Positions 1 to 6,755 of a DNA stretch of 18,291 nucleotides are shown in pieces. The notes under the pieces are model-generated. The model searched no databases, had not been told where the DNA came from, and saw only the letters and a program-made list of their open reading frames with translations. The position numbers and the translations under genes were made by a program. The DNA lies in NCBI GenBank assembly GCA_964370795.1, contig CAYJME010000050.1:1-18291 (forward strand). The letters run 5' to 3'. How positions within the stretch are numbered: position 1 is the first letter of the stretch; each line of letters opens with the position of its first letter. This stretch comes from JAHFOW01 sp964370795 (GTDB lineage Bacteria; Planctomycetota; Brocadiia; Brocadiales; Brocadiaceae).

Positions 1-60
1 GCTATCCGTGAGGGTGGGAAGACTGTTGGCGCTGGTGTTGTTACAAAAATTATTGAATAA
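1..60 (+). CDS. tuf: Elongation factor Tu, C-terminal end (partial)
   Basis: Frame 1 is open from the window edge to a TAA at 58-60 and encodes the last 19 residues, AIREGGKTVGAGVVTKIIE. This is the highly conserved end of the EF-Tu beta-barrel domain 3 (typically FAIREGGRTVGAGVV..I). EF-Tu delivers aminoacyl-tRNA to the ribosome as a GTP complex. Its position just upstream of rpsJ matches the common str-S10 order (rpsL, rpsG, fusA, tuf, rpsJ). The start and GTPase domain lie outside the window. Confidence 0.93.
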   Translation, partial: AIREGGKTVGAGVVTKIIE

Positions 61-74
61 ATAATATTTTATGG

Positions 75-102
75 TTGACTTTGCATAAATATTTGATAAC
101 AT
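75..102 (+). promoter_or_regulatory. Possible sigma-70-type promoter upstream of rpsJ
   Basis: In the 92-bp gap after tuf there is TTGACT (75-80, five of six to the -35 consensus), a 16-nt spacer and TAACAT (97-102, four of six to the -10 consensus). Transcription would start near 110, giving a leader of about 40 nt before rpsJ. The gap is A+T-rich, so chance matches are expected. No long structured leader like the E. coli S10 leader fits in the space. Confidence 0.33.
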
Positions 103-152
103 ATCCTTTTTTGGCAATTTAATAATTAACAGCTTCTCTATGGAGTTTAAAG

Positions 153-461
153 GTGTTGGATCAGAAAATTAGAATAAGAATGGAGGCTTACGATCACAGA
201 ATACTTGACCAGTCAGCCTTGGAAGTCGTAGAAACTGCAAAGCGCACTGGTGCAAAGGTATATGGGCCTGTTCCTTTGCCAACGCGTATTGAAAGATACA
301 CTGTGCTAAGATCTCCGCATGTTGACAAAAAGTCGCGAGAGCAGTTTGAGATTAGAACTCATAAACGTATGATTGATATTGTAGAGCCCACGTCGAAAAC
401 GATGGATGCATTAAATAAAATAAATATGCCTGCCGGTATAGAAATTAAAATTAAGGCATAG
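153..461 (+). CDS. rpsJ: 30S ribosomal protein S10
   Basis: S10 (uS10) is a component of the 30S head and, as NusE, a partner of NusB in antitermination. The 102-aa product has the usual family length and shows the hallmarks KIRIRMEAYDHR at 5-16, ETAKRTGA at 27-34, GPVPLPT at 38-44, SPHV at 54-57 and FEIRTHKR at 65-72. The start is GTG at 153, with GGAG at 142-145 seven nt upstream. It places the N-terminus where E. coli S10 begins. A TTG one codon later is a less likely alternative. It is the first gene of the S10 operon, and rplC follows after 35 bp. Confidence 0.97.
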   Translation: MLDQKIRIRMEAYDHRILDQSALEVVETAKRTGAKVYGPVPLPTRIERYTVLRSPHVDKKSREQFEIRTHKRMIDIVEPTSKTMDALNKINMPAGIEIKIKA

Positions 462-496
462 TTTCTGGAATAAATATAGCGATGAGGTAAATAAGA

Positions 497-1132
497 ATGT
501 TGAGTGGCCTTCTTGGTAAAAAAATTGGTATGACTCAGATTTATTCTGAAGATGGTAGACTTCTTCCTGTGACGGTAATTCAGGCTGGGCCATGTAGTGT
601 AATGCAGGTAAAGACCGTGGAAACCGATGGTTATTCAGCAATACAGTTGGGCTTTGATGATAAGAAAAAAAAGAGGGCTATAAAATCGGAACTTGGTCTT
701 GCTGAAAAAGCTTCGGTGTGTCCGAAAAGATTTGTGAGGGAGTTGACTCCTGAGCCTGGTGCAGATGTGAAGTTAGGTCAAACTATTTCGGTGGATATTT
801 TTGATAATATTAAAGTTCTTGATGTAATAGGTATGACCAAGGGTAAGGGGTATGCTGGCGTGATGAAAAGGTGGAATTTTAAAGGTGGTTTGAACACACA
901 TGGTTCTACGAGACATAGGCGGGGTGGGTCTATCAGCTCAAATACTGATCCAGGCCGTGTATTCAAGGGAAAAAAGATGTCTGGTCGTTTGGGTAACGAG
1001 CGCGTTACCATTAAGAATATTGACGTTGTTAAAATTGATAAGGAAAGAAATCTTTTGTTTCTCAAGGGGGCTGTCCCTGGTTTCAGGGGAAGTTATCTTG
1101 TTTTGAACAAACGTAAGGGAATAGGTAAGTAA
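497..1132 (+). CDS. rplC: 50S ribosomal protein L3
   Basis: L3 (uL3) binds 23S rRNA near its 3' end; its long loop reaches toward the peptidyl transferase centre and it is an early assembly protein. At 211 aa it has normal length. It shows GLLGKKIGMTQIY at 4-16, KGKGYAGVMKRWNF at 115-128 and VFKGKKMSGRLGNERVT at 155-171. ATG at 497 follows GAGG at 484-487. By manual alignment the E. coli Gln150 that PrmB methylates is Thr150 here (SSNTDPGR), so that modification is not expected at this position. It lies 4 bp before rplD. Confidence 0.98.
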   Translation: MLSGLLGKKIGMTQIYSEDGRLLPVTVIQAGPCSVMQVKTVETDGYSAIQLGFDDKKKKRAIKSELGLAEKASVCPKRFVRELTPEPGADVKLGQTISVDIFDNIKVLDVIGMTKGKGYAGVMKRWNFKGGLNTHGSTRHRRGGSISSNTDPGRVFKGKKMSGRLGNERVTIKNIDVVKIDKERNLLFLKGAVPGFRGSYLVLNKRKGIGK

Positions 1133-1136
1133 GAGT

Positions 1137-1748
1137 ATGGAAATACCTGTACATAATAGATTAGCTGAAAAAATTGAGAATTTGCAATTAGATGATAGTA
1201 ATTTTGGTGGGCCTGTTCGCAAGGTATTGTTGCGTGACGCGGTATTGATGTATGAGGCAAACAGAAGACAAGGAAATGCATGTACGAAAACAAAGGGAGA
1301 GGTGGCGGGTGGCGGAAGAAAGCCTTGGGTTCAAAAACATACTGGCAGGGCGAGGGCTGGTAGCATACGCTCTCCTCTATGGAGAGGCGGTGGCGTTGCG
1401 CATGGTCCAAAACCGCGCGATTATTCTTATTCAATTCCAAAAAAGGCGAGGAAGCAGGCGTTATTTTCTGCTTTGATTTCGAAAATTCGTGATAATGAGT
1501 TAGTTGTGGTTGATGATTTTGGACTTGATTATCCAAAAACAAAAAAAATGATTGAAATCTTGAAGGTTTTTCAGGCGAACGATAAGAGTTGTCTGGTCGT
1601 TGTGCCTGGAGAGAATGAAATAGTATGGAAATCAGCTCGGAATATTCCACATGTTAAAGTGATGAGAAGTTGTGAGTTAAATGCCTATGAAGTTTTAAAA
1701 CCCAAAAAGATTTTAATCATGAAAGATGCTTTAAAAAATATTCGATAG
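1137..1748 (+). CDS. rplD: 50S ribosomal protein L4
   Basis: L4 (uL4) lines the peptide exit tunnel with an extended loop; in E. coli it also represses the S10 operon. The 203-aa product has the family length. The tunnel loop lies at about residues 58-85 (GGGRKPWVQKHTGRARAGS, then RSPLWRGGG). Within it the common WRQKGTGRAR is WVQKHTGRAR, so Val65 and His68 replace the usual Arg and Gly. The C-terminal Rossmann-like half (VVVDDFGLDYPKTK at 123-136) is ordinary. The start codon is 4 bp after rplC and has only a weak AG-rich binding site, so translation is probably coupled to rplC. Confidence 0.97.
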   Translation: MEIPVHNRLAEKIENLQLDDSNFGGPVRKVLLRDAVLMYEANRRQGNACTKTKGEVAGGGRKPWVQKHTGRARAGSIRSPLWRGGGVAHGPKPRDYSYSIPKKARKQALFSALISKIRDNELVVVDDFGLDYPKTKKMIEILKVFQANDKSCLVVVPGENEIVWKSARNIPHVKVMRSCELNAYEVLKPKKILIMKDALKNIR

Positions 1749-1762
1749 GAGTTGCGTACCCC

Positions 1763-2044
1763 ATGGATATATATCAAATAATAAAAAGGCCTTTAAGAAC
1801 AGAAAAAAGTGTTGCTGATAGCGAAAATAAAAATGCTATTCATTTCGAAGTTGACTCTAAGGCGAATAAGATCCAGATTAAAGAAGCCGTTGAAAAGTGT
1901 TTTAACGTGAAAGTTAAAGATGTCAGGACACTAATAAAGAAGGGCAAGATTAAGCGCGTAAAATTCAGGCTCGGAAAGACTGGCGATTGGAAAAAGGCGA
2001 TAGTTACATTAAAAGAGGGAAGTACAATAGATCTTGGTTATTAA
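1763..2044 (+). CDS. rplW: 50S ribosomal protein L23
   Basis: L23 (uL23) sits at the tunnel exit and forms the docking site for trigger factor and SRP. The 93-aa protein has the hallmark start IIKRPLRTEKS at 6-16 and the basic segment KKGKIKRVKFRLGKT around 59-73. Length is normal for bacteria. ATG at 1763 is preceded by TAGGAG at 1746-1751, at the long end of useful spacing (11 nt). It lies between rplD and rplB as in nearly all bacteria. Confidence 0.96.
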   Translation: MDIYQIIKRPLRTEKSVADSENKNAIHFEVDSKANKIQIKEAVEKCFNVKVKDVRTLIKKGKIKRVKFRLGKTGDWKKAIVTLKEGSTIDLGY

Positions 2045-2074
2045 TTCTTAGAAAGAGCAGGAAGAGGATAGATA

Positions 2075-2920
2075 ATGGGTATTAAATATTATAAACCGGT
2101 GACCCCTGGAAGAAGATTTGCAAGTGTGTCTGATTTCGCAGAAATAACCAAAACAAAACCGGAAAAATCATTAATAGAACCTTTGCGCAAAACGGGCGGA
2201 AGAAATACAGAGGGGAAAATTACTGCGGAGCATATTGGTGGTGGAAGTAGGCGTCGTTATAGAATAATTGATTTTAAGAGAAGAAAAGACAATATACCAG
2301 CTAAGGTGGCAAGTATAGAGTATGATCCAAATAGGTCGGCGAGAATTGCGCTATTGAATTATGCTGACGGTGAGAAGAAATATATACTCGCTCCAAACAA
2401 TTTACGGGTTGGTCAAACAGTGGTGTCTGGTGACAAGGTAGAACCGGAAATTGGTAATTGTATGCCATTAAAAAATATTCCTTTGGGCGTGGATGTTCAT
2501 AATGTAGAGTTGCGCGCCGGACAGGGCGGACATTTAGTTCGTTCTGCTGGTAATGCCGCAAAGTTGCTTGCGAAGGAAGGGAGTTATGCACATGTTATAC
2601 TGCCATCGGGTGAGGTGAGGAAAATATCTGATGGTTGTAGGGCAACAATAGGACAGTTAGGAAATGCCGATCATGTTAATATTCGTATAGGCAAGGCAGG
2701 CAGGAATCGCTGGAAGGGGATAAGGCCGCGCGTAAGAGGTGTTGCACAAAATCCTGTCGCGCATCCACTAGGCGGTGGTGAGGGGAGAAGTGGCGGTGGG
2801 AGGCATCCGTGTTCTCGTACAGGGTTATTAGCTAAAGGTGGAAAAACAAGGAAAAGGAAGGCTATTAGTAGCAAGTTTATAATCCGCAGAAGAAGGATTG
2901 GCGCAAGGGGTAATTTATAA
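2075..2920 (+). CDS. rplB: 50S ribosomal protein L2
   Basis: L2 (uL2) is an essential core protein near the peptidyl transferase centre and helps subunit association. The 281-aa product shows GGRNTEGKIT at 41-50, YDPNRSARIALL at 83-94, GNCMPLKNIPLG at 127-138 and the C-terminal loop NPVAHPLGGGEGR at 226-238. His230 corresponds to the functionally important E. coli His229. The second His of the usual HPH is Leu232 here. The SGGGRHPCSRTG segment after it resembles the longer loop I recall from PVC and spirochaete L2 proteins rather than proteobacterial ones. AGGAAGAGGA lies just upstream of ATG 2075. Confidence 0.98.
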   Translation: MGIKYYKPVTPGRRFASVSDFAEITKTKPEKSLIEPLRKTGGRNTEGKITAEHIGGGSRRRYRIIDFKRRKDNIPAKVASIEYDPNRSARIALLNYADGEKKYILAPNNLRVGQTVVSGDKVEPEIGNCMPLKNIPLGVDVHNVELRAGQGGHLVRSAGNAAKLLAKEGSYAHVILPSGEVRKISDGCRATIGQLGNADHVNIRIGKAGRNRWKGIRPRVRGVAQNPVAHPLGGGEGRSGGGRHPCSRTGLLAKGGKTRKRKAISSKFIIRRRRIGARGNL

Positions 2921-2948
2921 ACTGAAAATCTAGTATTCAGGAGATGTT

Positions 2949-3233
2949 ATGAGCCGTTCAGTAAAAAAAGGACCATATGTTGACGAAAAATTAATGAAAA
3001 AAGTAATGAAACAAAAAGATGTTGGAAGCAATGAACCTATAAAGACTTGGTCTAGAAGTTGTACGATTGCTCCAGAATTTGTATCGCATACATTTATGAT
3101 TCATAATGGAAAGATATTTCATAAACTTTTCGTTATCGATGATATGGTAGGGCATAAGCTAGGTGAGTTCGCTTTAACGAGAACTTTTAAAGCGCATGGT
3201 GGCTTGAAGAAAAAAGAGACACCGCATGGTTAA
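2949..3233 (+). CDS. rpsS: 30S ribosomal protein S19
   Basis: S19 (uS19) forms the 30S head with S13 and contacts the A-site finger of 23S rRNA and tRNA. The 94-aa protein begins SRSVKKGPYVDEKL and contains TWSRSCTIAPEFV and the C-terminal GHKLGEFALTRTF at 67-79, all typical. ATG 2949 has AGGAG at 2939-2943, five nt upstream. Part of this binding site can pair with CTGAA at 2922-2926, making a small 5-bp hairpin (TTCAG at 2936-2940). That could weakly mask it. Confidence 0.97.
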   Translation: MSRSVKKGPYVDEKLMKKVMKQKDVGSNEPIKTWSRSCTIAPEFVSHTFMIHNGKIFHKLFVIDDMVGHKLGEFALTRTFKAHGGLKKKETPHG

Positions 3234-3274
3234 ATATGATAATTTAAAATAGAGCATCGAAAGGGTAGTAAGTT

Positions 3275-3625
3275 ATGGAATTCAAGTCCATTTATAAATA
3301 CGCAAGGATTTCACCGAGAAAAGCGCGATATGTTGTAGACCTTGTTCGCGGTAAATCTGTAAACGATGCGTTTCGAATTTTGAGATTAACTCAAAAAAGA
3401 GCATCGTACATGGTAGATAAAGTAATTAGGGCTGCGTTGGCTTCGGCGAATGAAAATTTAGATGTTGATGTCGATTCACTGGTTATTGCGCAGGTCATGG
3501 TTGACGGGGGACCGACTAGAAAATGGCAACGACCTAGGCCGAGAGGCGTGTCGGCGCGCATATTAAAGAGAACAAGTCATATAACTGTTGTATTATCTGA
3601 AAAAGCTAGAGGTTTAAATACGTAA
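3275..3625 (+). CDS. rplV: 50S ribosomal protein L22
   Basis: L22 (uL22) lines the exit tunnel opposite L4 with a long beta-hairpin. The 116-aa protein has the core helices (YARISPRKARYVVDLVRGKS at 9-28) and the hairpin at about 79-102, ending ILKRTSHITVVLSE. The hairpin reads KWQRPRPRGVSARI instead of the common KR..PRA.GRA.RI form, so its tip differs from that of standard model organisms. The 41-bp gap before it contains AAAGGG as a ribosome binding site at about 3260. Confidence 0.96.
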   Translation: MEFKSIYKYARISPRKARYVVDLVRGKSVNDAFRILRLTQKRASYMVDKVIRAALASANENLDVDVDSLVIAQVMVDGGPTRKWQRPRPRGVSARILKRTSHITVVLSEKARGLNT

Positions 3626-3634
3626 GGAGATGAA

Positions 3635-4327
3635 ATGGGTCATAAAGTATGCCCAATTGGTATAAGGCTAGGAATTACACAAAATTGGCGCTCGCTTTGG
3701 TATGCGGATAAAAAATCTTTTGGTGGTTTATTAATCGAAGATCAGAAGATACGAAAAATGATAAAGAAGAATTATGGTTTTGCTGGGATATCCATGATTG
3801 AGATAGAGAGAACGCGACACGATGCAAAGATAACGCTTCATACTGCTAGACCTGGTTTAATTATTGGTCGAAAAGGCGCTGAGGTCGATAAGCTAAAAGA
3901 TGAAATGCAAAAGTTGGTGGGGAGAGAAGTTGTAATCAAGATAAAAGAAATTACCAAACAAGAGTTACATGCTCAGCTTGTTGCTGAGAGTATTGCCGAA
4001 CAGCTAGTGAAGAGAGTCGCATTTCGAAGAGCTATGAAAAAAGCGATGGATGCCTCAATAGACGCTGGAGCTGAAGGAGTGAAGATGCAGGTTGCTGGAA
4101 GATTGGGTGGGGCTGAAATTGCGCGTACAGAAAAAATGGCATCTGGCAGTATACCTCTGCATACTTTACGAGCGGATGTGGATTATGGTATTGCTGAGGC
4201 TAAAACTACTTACGGAGTGATCGGGGTTAAAGTATGGATTTACAAAGGATTAGTAAGTATAGACAAGGAGATGAAACATGCGCCTAATGCCAAAGAGGGT
4301 GAAGTTCCGAAAGTCGCAAAGAGGTAA
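3635..4327 (+). CDS. rpsC: 30S ribosomal protein S3
   Basis: S3 (uS3) lies at the mRNA entry channel with S4 and S5 and contributes helicase activity. The 230-aa product has the N-terminal GHKVCPIGIRLGI, a type-2 KH domain with PGLIIGRKGAEV at 73-84, and the C-terminal domain ending in VIGVKVWIYKG. AAGGAG sits just upstream of ATG 3635. The last 16 residues, a charged tail not conserved in the family, are encoded by DNA that also encodes the start of L16 in another frame. Confidence 0.97.
   Translation: MGHKVCPIGIRLGITQNWRSLWYADKKSFGGLLIEDQKIRKMIKKNYGFAGISMIEIERTRHDAKITLHTARPGLIIGRKGAEVDKLKDEMQKLVGREVVIKIKEITKQELHAQLVAESIAEQLVKRVAFRRAMKKAMDASIDAGAEGVKMQVAGRLGGAEIARTEKMASGSIPLHTLRADVDYGIAEAKTTYGVIGVKVWIYKGLVSIDKEMKHAPNAKEGEVPKVAKR
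4265..4270 (+). promoter_or_regulatory. Ribosome binding site for rplP inside rpsC
   Basis: AAGGAG lies inside the rpsC reading frame, seven nt before ATG 4278. It decides the rplP start at 4278 over the in-frame ATG at 4287, which is 16 nt away. Confidence 0.8.
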
Positions 4328-4697
4328 AATCAAAGGTAATGCAACACGGTGTAACACTGTAGCATTTGGAGAATTTGGTTTACAATCTTTAGAACCTGGG
4401 TGGATTACTGCGCAACAGCTTGAGGCGGGTAGGGTTGCTGCATCACATAACCTTCCCAAGGAAGGTAAATTAACCATAAGGGTTTTTCCTCATAAATCTG
4501 TTTCTTCTAAGCCCATAGAAACGCGGATGGGTAAAGGGAAGGGCGAGCCTGAGTTTTGGGTAGCAGTTGTAAAACCAGGTACTGTACTTTACGAGGTCAG
4601 TGGTGTAAGTGAAGAAATAGCCATACAAACGTTTAATAGAATTGCGCATAAAATGCCGGTTTCGGTAAGGTTTGTACGAAGGAGAAAAACAGTTTGA
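4278..4697 (+). CDS. rplP: 50S ribosomal protein L16
   Basis: L16 (uL16) is a late-assembling protein that helps shape the A site and contacts tRNA. The 139-aa product begins MRLMPKRVKFRKSQRG (compare MLLPKRVKYRREHRG in Bacillus), followed by FGEFGLQSLEPGWIT and the conserved RMGKGKGEPEFWVA. Length is normal (about 136-144). The start overlaps the 3' end of rpsC by 50 nt in a different frame. Because the conserved L16 N-terminus begins in the overlap, the overlap is real and not a misplaced start. The stop codon shares TTGA with the rpmC start. Confidence 0.96.
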   Translation: MRLMPKRVKFRKSQRGKIKGNATRCNTVAFGEFGLQSLEPGWITAQQLEAGRVAASHNLPKEGKLTIRVFPHKSVSSKPIETRMGKGKGEPEFWVAVVKPGTVLYEVSGVSEEIAIQTFNRIAHKMPVSVRFVRRRKTV

Positions 4698-4912
4698 AGG
4701 CTAGTGAAATAAGAATAAAATCGAAGCAAGAAATTATGGATGAAATAATTGCCAGTAAGCGTGAAATGCTCAATTTGCAATTTCAGTGGCAGGCAGGCGA
4801 AACGAAAGATACTACACAAAAAAGGAAAATCAAAAGAAAAGTTGCTAGAATGAAAACAGTCCTGAGAGAGATTGAGTTAGGTTTGTCTCAAGAAAGCAGG
4901 ATACAGGGGTAA
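4694..4912 (+). CDS. rpmC: 50S ribosomal protein L29
   Basis: L29 (uL29) is a small two-helix protein at the tunnel exit next to L23. The 72-aa product MKASEIRIKSK... shows the family pattern: ELR-like N-terminus, an LNLQFQWQAGE segment, and the basic helix KIKRKVARMKTVLREIE. The start is TTG at 4694, overlapping the rplP stop (TTGA at 4694-4697). It has AAGGAG nine nt upstream at 4679-4684. Translational coupling to rplP is likely. Confidence 0.94.
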   Translation: MKASEIRIKSKQEIMDEIIASKREMLNLQFQWQAGETKDTTQKRKIKRKVARMKTVLREIELGLSQESRIQG

Positions 4913-4915
4913 ATG

Positions 4916-5188
4916 ATGACAAAAACTTTAAAGAATAAAAGAATTAGAAAAAAAATTGTAGGTATAGTTACAGGTAATAAGATGCAAAAGACAATTGTTG
5001 TTGAAGTAATGCGTCTCATAAAGCACCCAACTTTTGGTAAATATATAAAGAAGTCTTCTGTGTACAAGGCACACGATGAGAATGGTGTAGCAAAAGTTGG
5101 TGATAAAGTTGAGATTATTCAAACTAGACCAATAAGCAAAACAAAATCTACAAGGCTGTTGCGTATAATTGAGAAGGCTAAGCAATAA
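4916..5188 (+). CDS. rpsQ: 30S ribosomal protein S17
   Basis: S17 (uS17) is a primary 16S rRNA binding protein with an OB fold. The product has the typical opening KKIVGIVTGNKMQKTIVVEV and the segment HPTFGKYIKKSSVYKAHDE. Two adjacent ATG codons (4913 and 4916) are possible starts. AGGGG at 4905-4909 is 3 nt from the first and 6 nt from the second, so I chose the second (90 aa). The first would add one Met and start immediately after the rpmC stop. Confidence 0.94.
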   Translation: MTKTLKNKRIRKKIVGIVTGNKMQKTIVVEVMRLIKHPTFGKYIKKSSVYKAHDENGVAKVGDKVEIIQTRPISKTKSTRLLRIIEKAKQ

Positions 5189-5208
5189 AGTAATCGGGGT
5201 TTTAAAAA

Positions 5209-5577
5209 ATGATAACTGAACAAACAAGTTTAGATGTTGCGGATAATAGTGGTGCTAAAAAGGCAAAGTGCATAAAAGTTCTCGGTGGCTCAAGAAGAAT
5301 ATATGCTACATTAGGTGATGTTATAGTGATAGCAGTAAAAAAAGCGCTACCTGATGGAATTGTAAAAAAGGGTGACGTAGCAAAAGCTGTAGTAGTAAGA
5401 ACTAAAAAGAATGTCAGAAGGGAAGACGGATCGTATTTAAAATTTGACAAAAATGCGGTAGTTATTATTGATGAGGATGGTAATCCGAAAGGGACACGTA
5501 TATTTGGTGCAGTTGCAAGAGAGTTGAGAAAGAAAAACTTCATGAAAATAATCTCTTTAGCTCCCGAAGTAGTGTAG
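5209..5577 (+). CDS. rplN: 50S ribosomal protein L14
   Basis: L14 (uL14) forms part of an intersubunit bridge and is the docking site of the silencing factor RsfS. The 122-aa product matches the invariant family length. It shows LDVADNSGAKKAKCIKVLGG near the N-terminus, AVVVRTKKNVRR in the middle and GTRIFGAVARELR followed by FMKIISLAPEVV at the end. It opens the spc half of the cluster, only 20 bp after rpsQ, with a G-rich CGGGG at 5195-5199 as ribosome binding site. No separate promoter is obvious, so read-through from the S10 part is likely. Confidence 0.97.
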   Translation: MITEQTSLDVADNSGAKKAKCIKVLGGSRRIYATLGDVIVIAVKKALPDGIVKKGDVAKAVVVRTKKNVRREDGSYLKFDKNAVVIIDEDGNPKGTRIFGAVARELRKKNFMKIISLAPEVV

Positions 5578-5607
5578 ATGGATACAGGTGTTAAATTAAG
5601 TACTATT

Positions 5608-5612
5608 GGAGG
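5608..5612 (+). promoter_or_regulatory. Ribosome binding site that sets the rplX start
   Basis: GGAGG lies five nt before ATG 5618. An in-frame TTG at 5606 overlaps this site and therefore cannot be the real start. Confidence 0.8.
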
Positions 5613-5617
5613 CAATT

Positions 5618-5953
5618 ATGCACGTTTGTAAAAATGATATGGTAGCGGTTATGTCTGGCAATAATGTAGGGAAGACCGGCAAAATTGTTAAGGTGATTAC
5701 CGAAAAGAATAGGGTTCTTATAAAAGGTGTGAATTTAATTTATAAGCACACAAAGCCAAGCCAGAAAAATCCGCAAGGTGGAAGAATTCAGAAGGAAGCC
5801 TCAATCTCATGCTCAAATGTATTACTTGTCTGTCAAGATAAGAATTGTAAAAAAAATGGCAAAGGTGTGAGAACGAGAAAGAAAATTTTAGAAAATGGCA
5901 ATAAACTTCGATCGTGTGTACACTGCGGAACAGAGATTGTATCTGCGGATTAA
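5618..5953 (+). CDS. rplX: 50S ribosomal protein L24 with zinc-ribbon-like C-terminus
   Basis: L24 (uL24) initiates 50S assembly and later sits near the tunnel exit. The 111-aa product has the KOW motif region (KNDMVAVMSGNNVGKTGKIVKV at 5-26, split here only by description) and the loop NLIYKHTKPSQKNPQGG. The C-terminal part carries Cys72-x4-Cys77 and Cys100-x2-Cys103, a layout compatible with a zinc ribbon. In cysteine-bearing L24 proteins I recall, the first pair is usually CxxC (CPKC), so this one has two extra residues. The start is fixed by GGAGG at 5608-5612. Confidence 0.95.
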   Translation: MHVCKNDMVAVMSGNNVGKTGKIVKVITEKNRVLIKGVNLIYKHTKPSQKNPQGGRIQKEASISCSNVLLVCQDKNCKKNGKGVRTRKKILENGNKLRSCVHCGTEIVSAD

Positions 5954-5970
5954 AATGTTAGGATAAAAGT

Positions 5971-6513
5971 ATGGTTAGATTGACAGAAAAATATCAAAAG
6001 GATATAGTTCCTGAACTTATAAAAAAGTTCAAATTTAAGAATAAATTATCGGTGCCAAAGATACAAAAAATCGTTGTTAATATGGGCATTGGGAAGGCAG
6101 TTGAGAATAAAAAACTCATTGAGGATGCGGTAAGGCATCTTTCGACAATTACATGTCAGAAACCGCTTGTGACGAAAGCAAAAAAGGCAATAGCTGGCTT
6201 CAAACTCAGGCAGGGGCAGGCAATTGGTTGTAAGGTGACTTTGCGAGGAAAAAGAATGTTTGAATTTTTGGATCGTTTAATAAGTATCGTACTGCCGAGA
6301 ATTAGAGATTTCAGAGGACTCTCCCCCAAGTCTTTTGATGGAAGGGGGAACTACACGCTTGGAATTACCGAGCTGGCGGTATTTCCGGAGATAAATATAG
6401 ATACAGTTGAAGCGGTTCAAGGTATGGACGTTACGTTTGTGATTTCTGGTAATTCTGACGAACAATCGCGTGAATTATTAAAATTGATTGGTATGCCTCT
6501 TAGAGCCGAATAA
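5971..6513 (+). CDS. rplE: 50S ribosomal protein L5
   Basis: L5 (uL5) binds 5S rRNA with L18 and L25-type proteins and contacts S13 and P-site tRNA. The 180-aa product has the expected length. It shows VPKIQKIVVNMGIGKAVEN at 28-46, KPLVTKAKKAIAGFKLRQG, LPRIRDFRGL and FDGRGNYTLGITE. ATG 5971 has AGGAT a few nt upstream. It follows rplX after 17 bp and precedes rpsN, the usual spc order. Confidence 0.97.
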   Translation: MVRLTEKYQKDIVPELIKKFKFKNKLSVPKIQKIVVNMGIGKAVENKKLIEDAVRHLSTITCQKPLVTKAKKAIAGFKLRQGQAIGCKVTLRGKRMFEFLDRLISIVLPRIRDFRGLSPKSFDGRGNYTLGITELAVFPEINIDTVEAVQGMDVTFVISGNSDEQSRELLKLIGMPLRAE

Positions 6514-6522
6514 GGAGTATAA

Positions 6523-6708
6523 ATGGCAAGAAAATGTCTGGTAGAAAAGGCGAAGAAAGCGCCGAAGTACAAAACAAGAAAGTATAATAGATGTCAGCTT
6601 TGCGGAAGGCGAAGGGCTTTTTTTCGTAAATTTCAAATATGCAGATTATGCTTTAGGCAGCTTGCTTCGCGGGGTGAGATTCCAGGGGTAAAAAAGGCGA
6701 GTTGGTAA
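6523..6708 (+). CDS. rpsN: 30S ribosomal protein S14, zinc-binding type (S14 type Z)
   Basis: S14 (uS14) belongs to the 30S head near the A site. This is the short form: 61 aa with Cys24-x2-Cys27 and Cys40-x2-Cys43 (CQLCGR...CRLCF), which bind one zinc ion in Bacillus and Thermus homologues. The C-terminus GEIPGVKKASW is standard. TAAGGAG lies just upstream of ATG 6523. The annotation symbols rpsN and rpsZ are both used for this form. Confidence 0.97.
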   Translation: MARKCLVEKAKKAPKYKTRKYNRCQLCGRRRAFFRKFQICRLCFRQLASRGEIPGVKKASW

Positions 6709-6755
6709 GATAAAATTTAATTAGAATAATTGATATGGATGAGGGAAACATATAA

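Noticed and set aside
61..152. S10-type leader for L4-mediated control
   Set aside because: Only 92 bp separate tuf from rpsJ and I see no hairpin set like the E. coli S10 leader.
1093..1650. 185-codon open frame on the minus strand across rplD
   Set aside because: It is antisense to a clear L4 gene; the product has low-complexity, unrecognisable sequence.
5202..5615. Long open frame on the minus strand across rplN
   Set aside because: It mirrors rplN, whose protein is an unambiguous L14. The reverse translation has no recognisable motif and no ribosome binding site.
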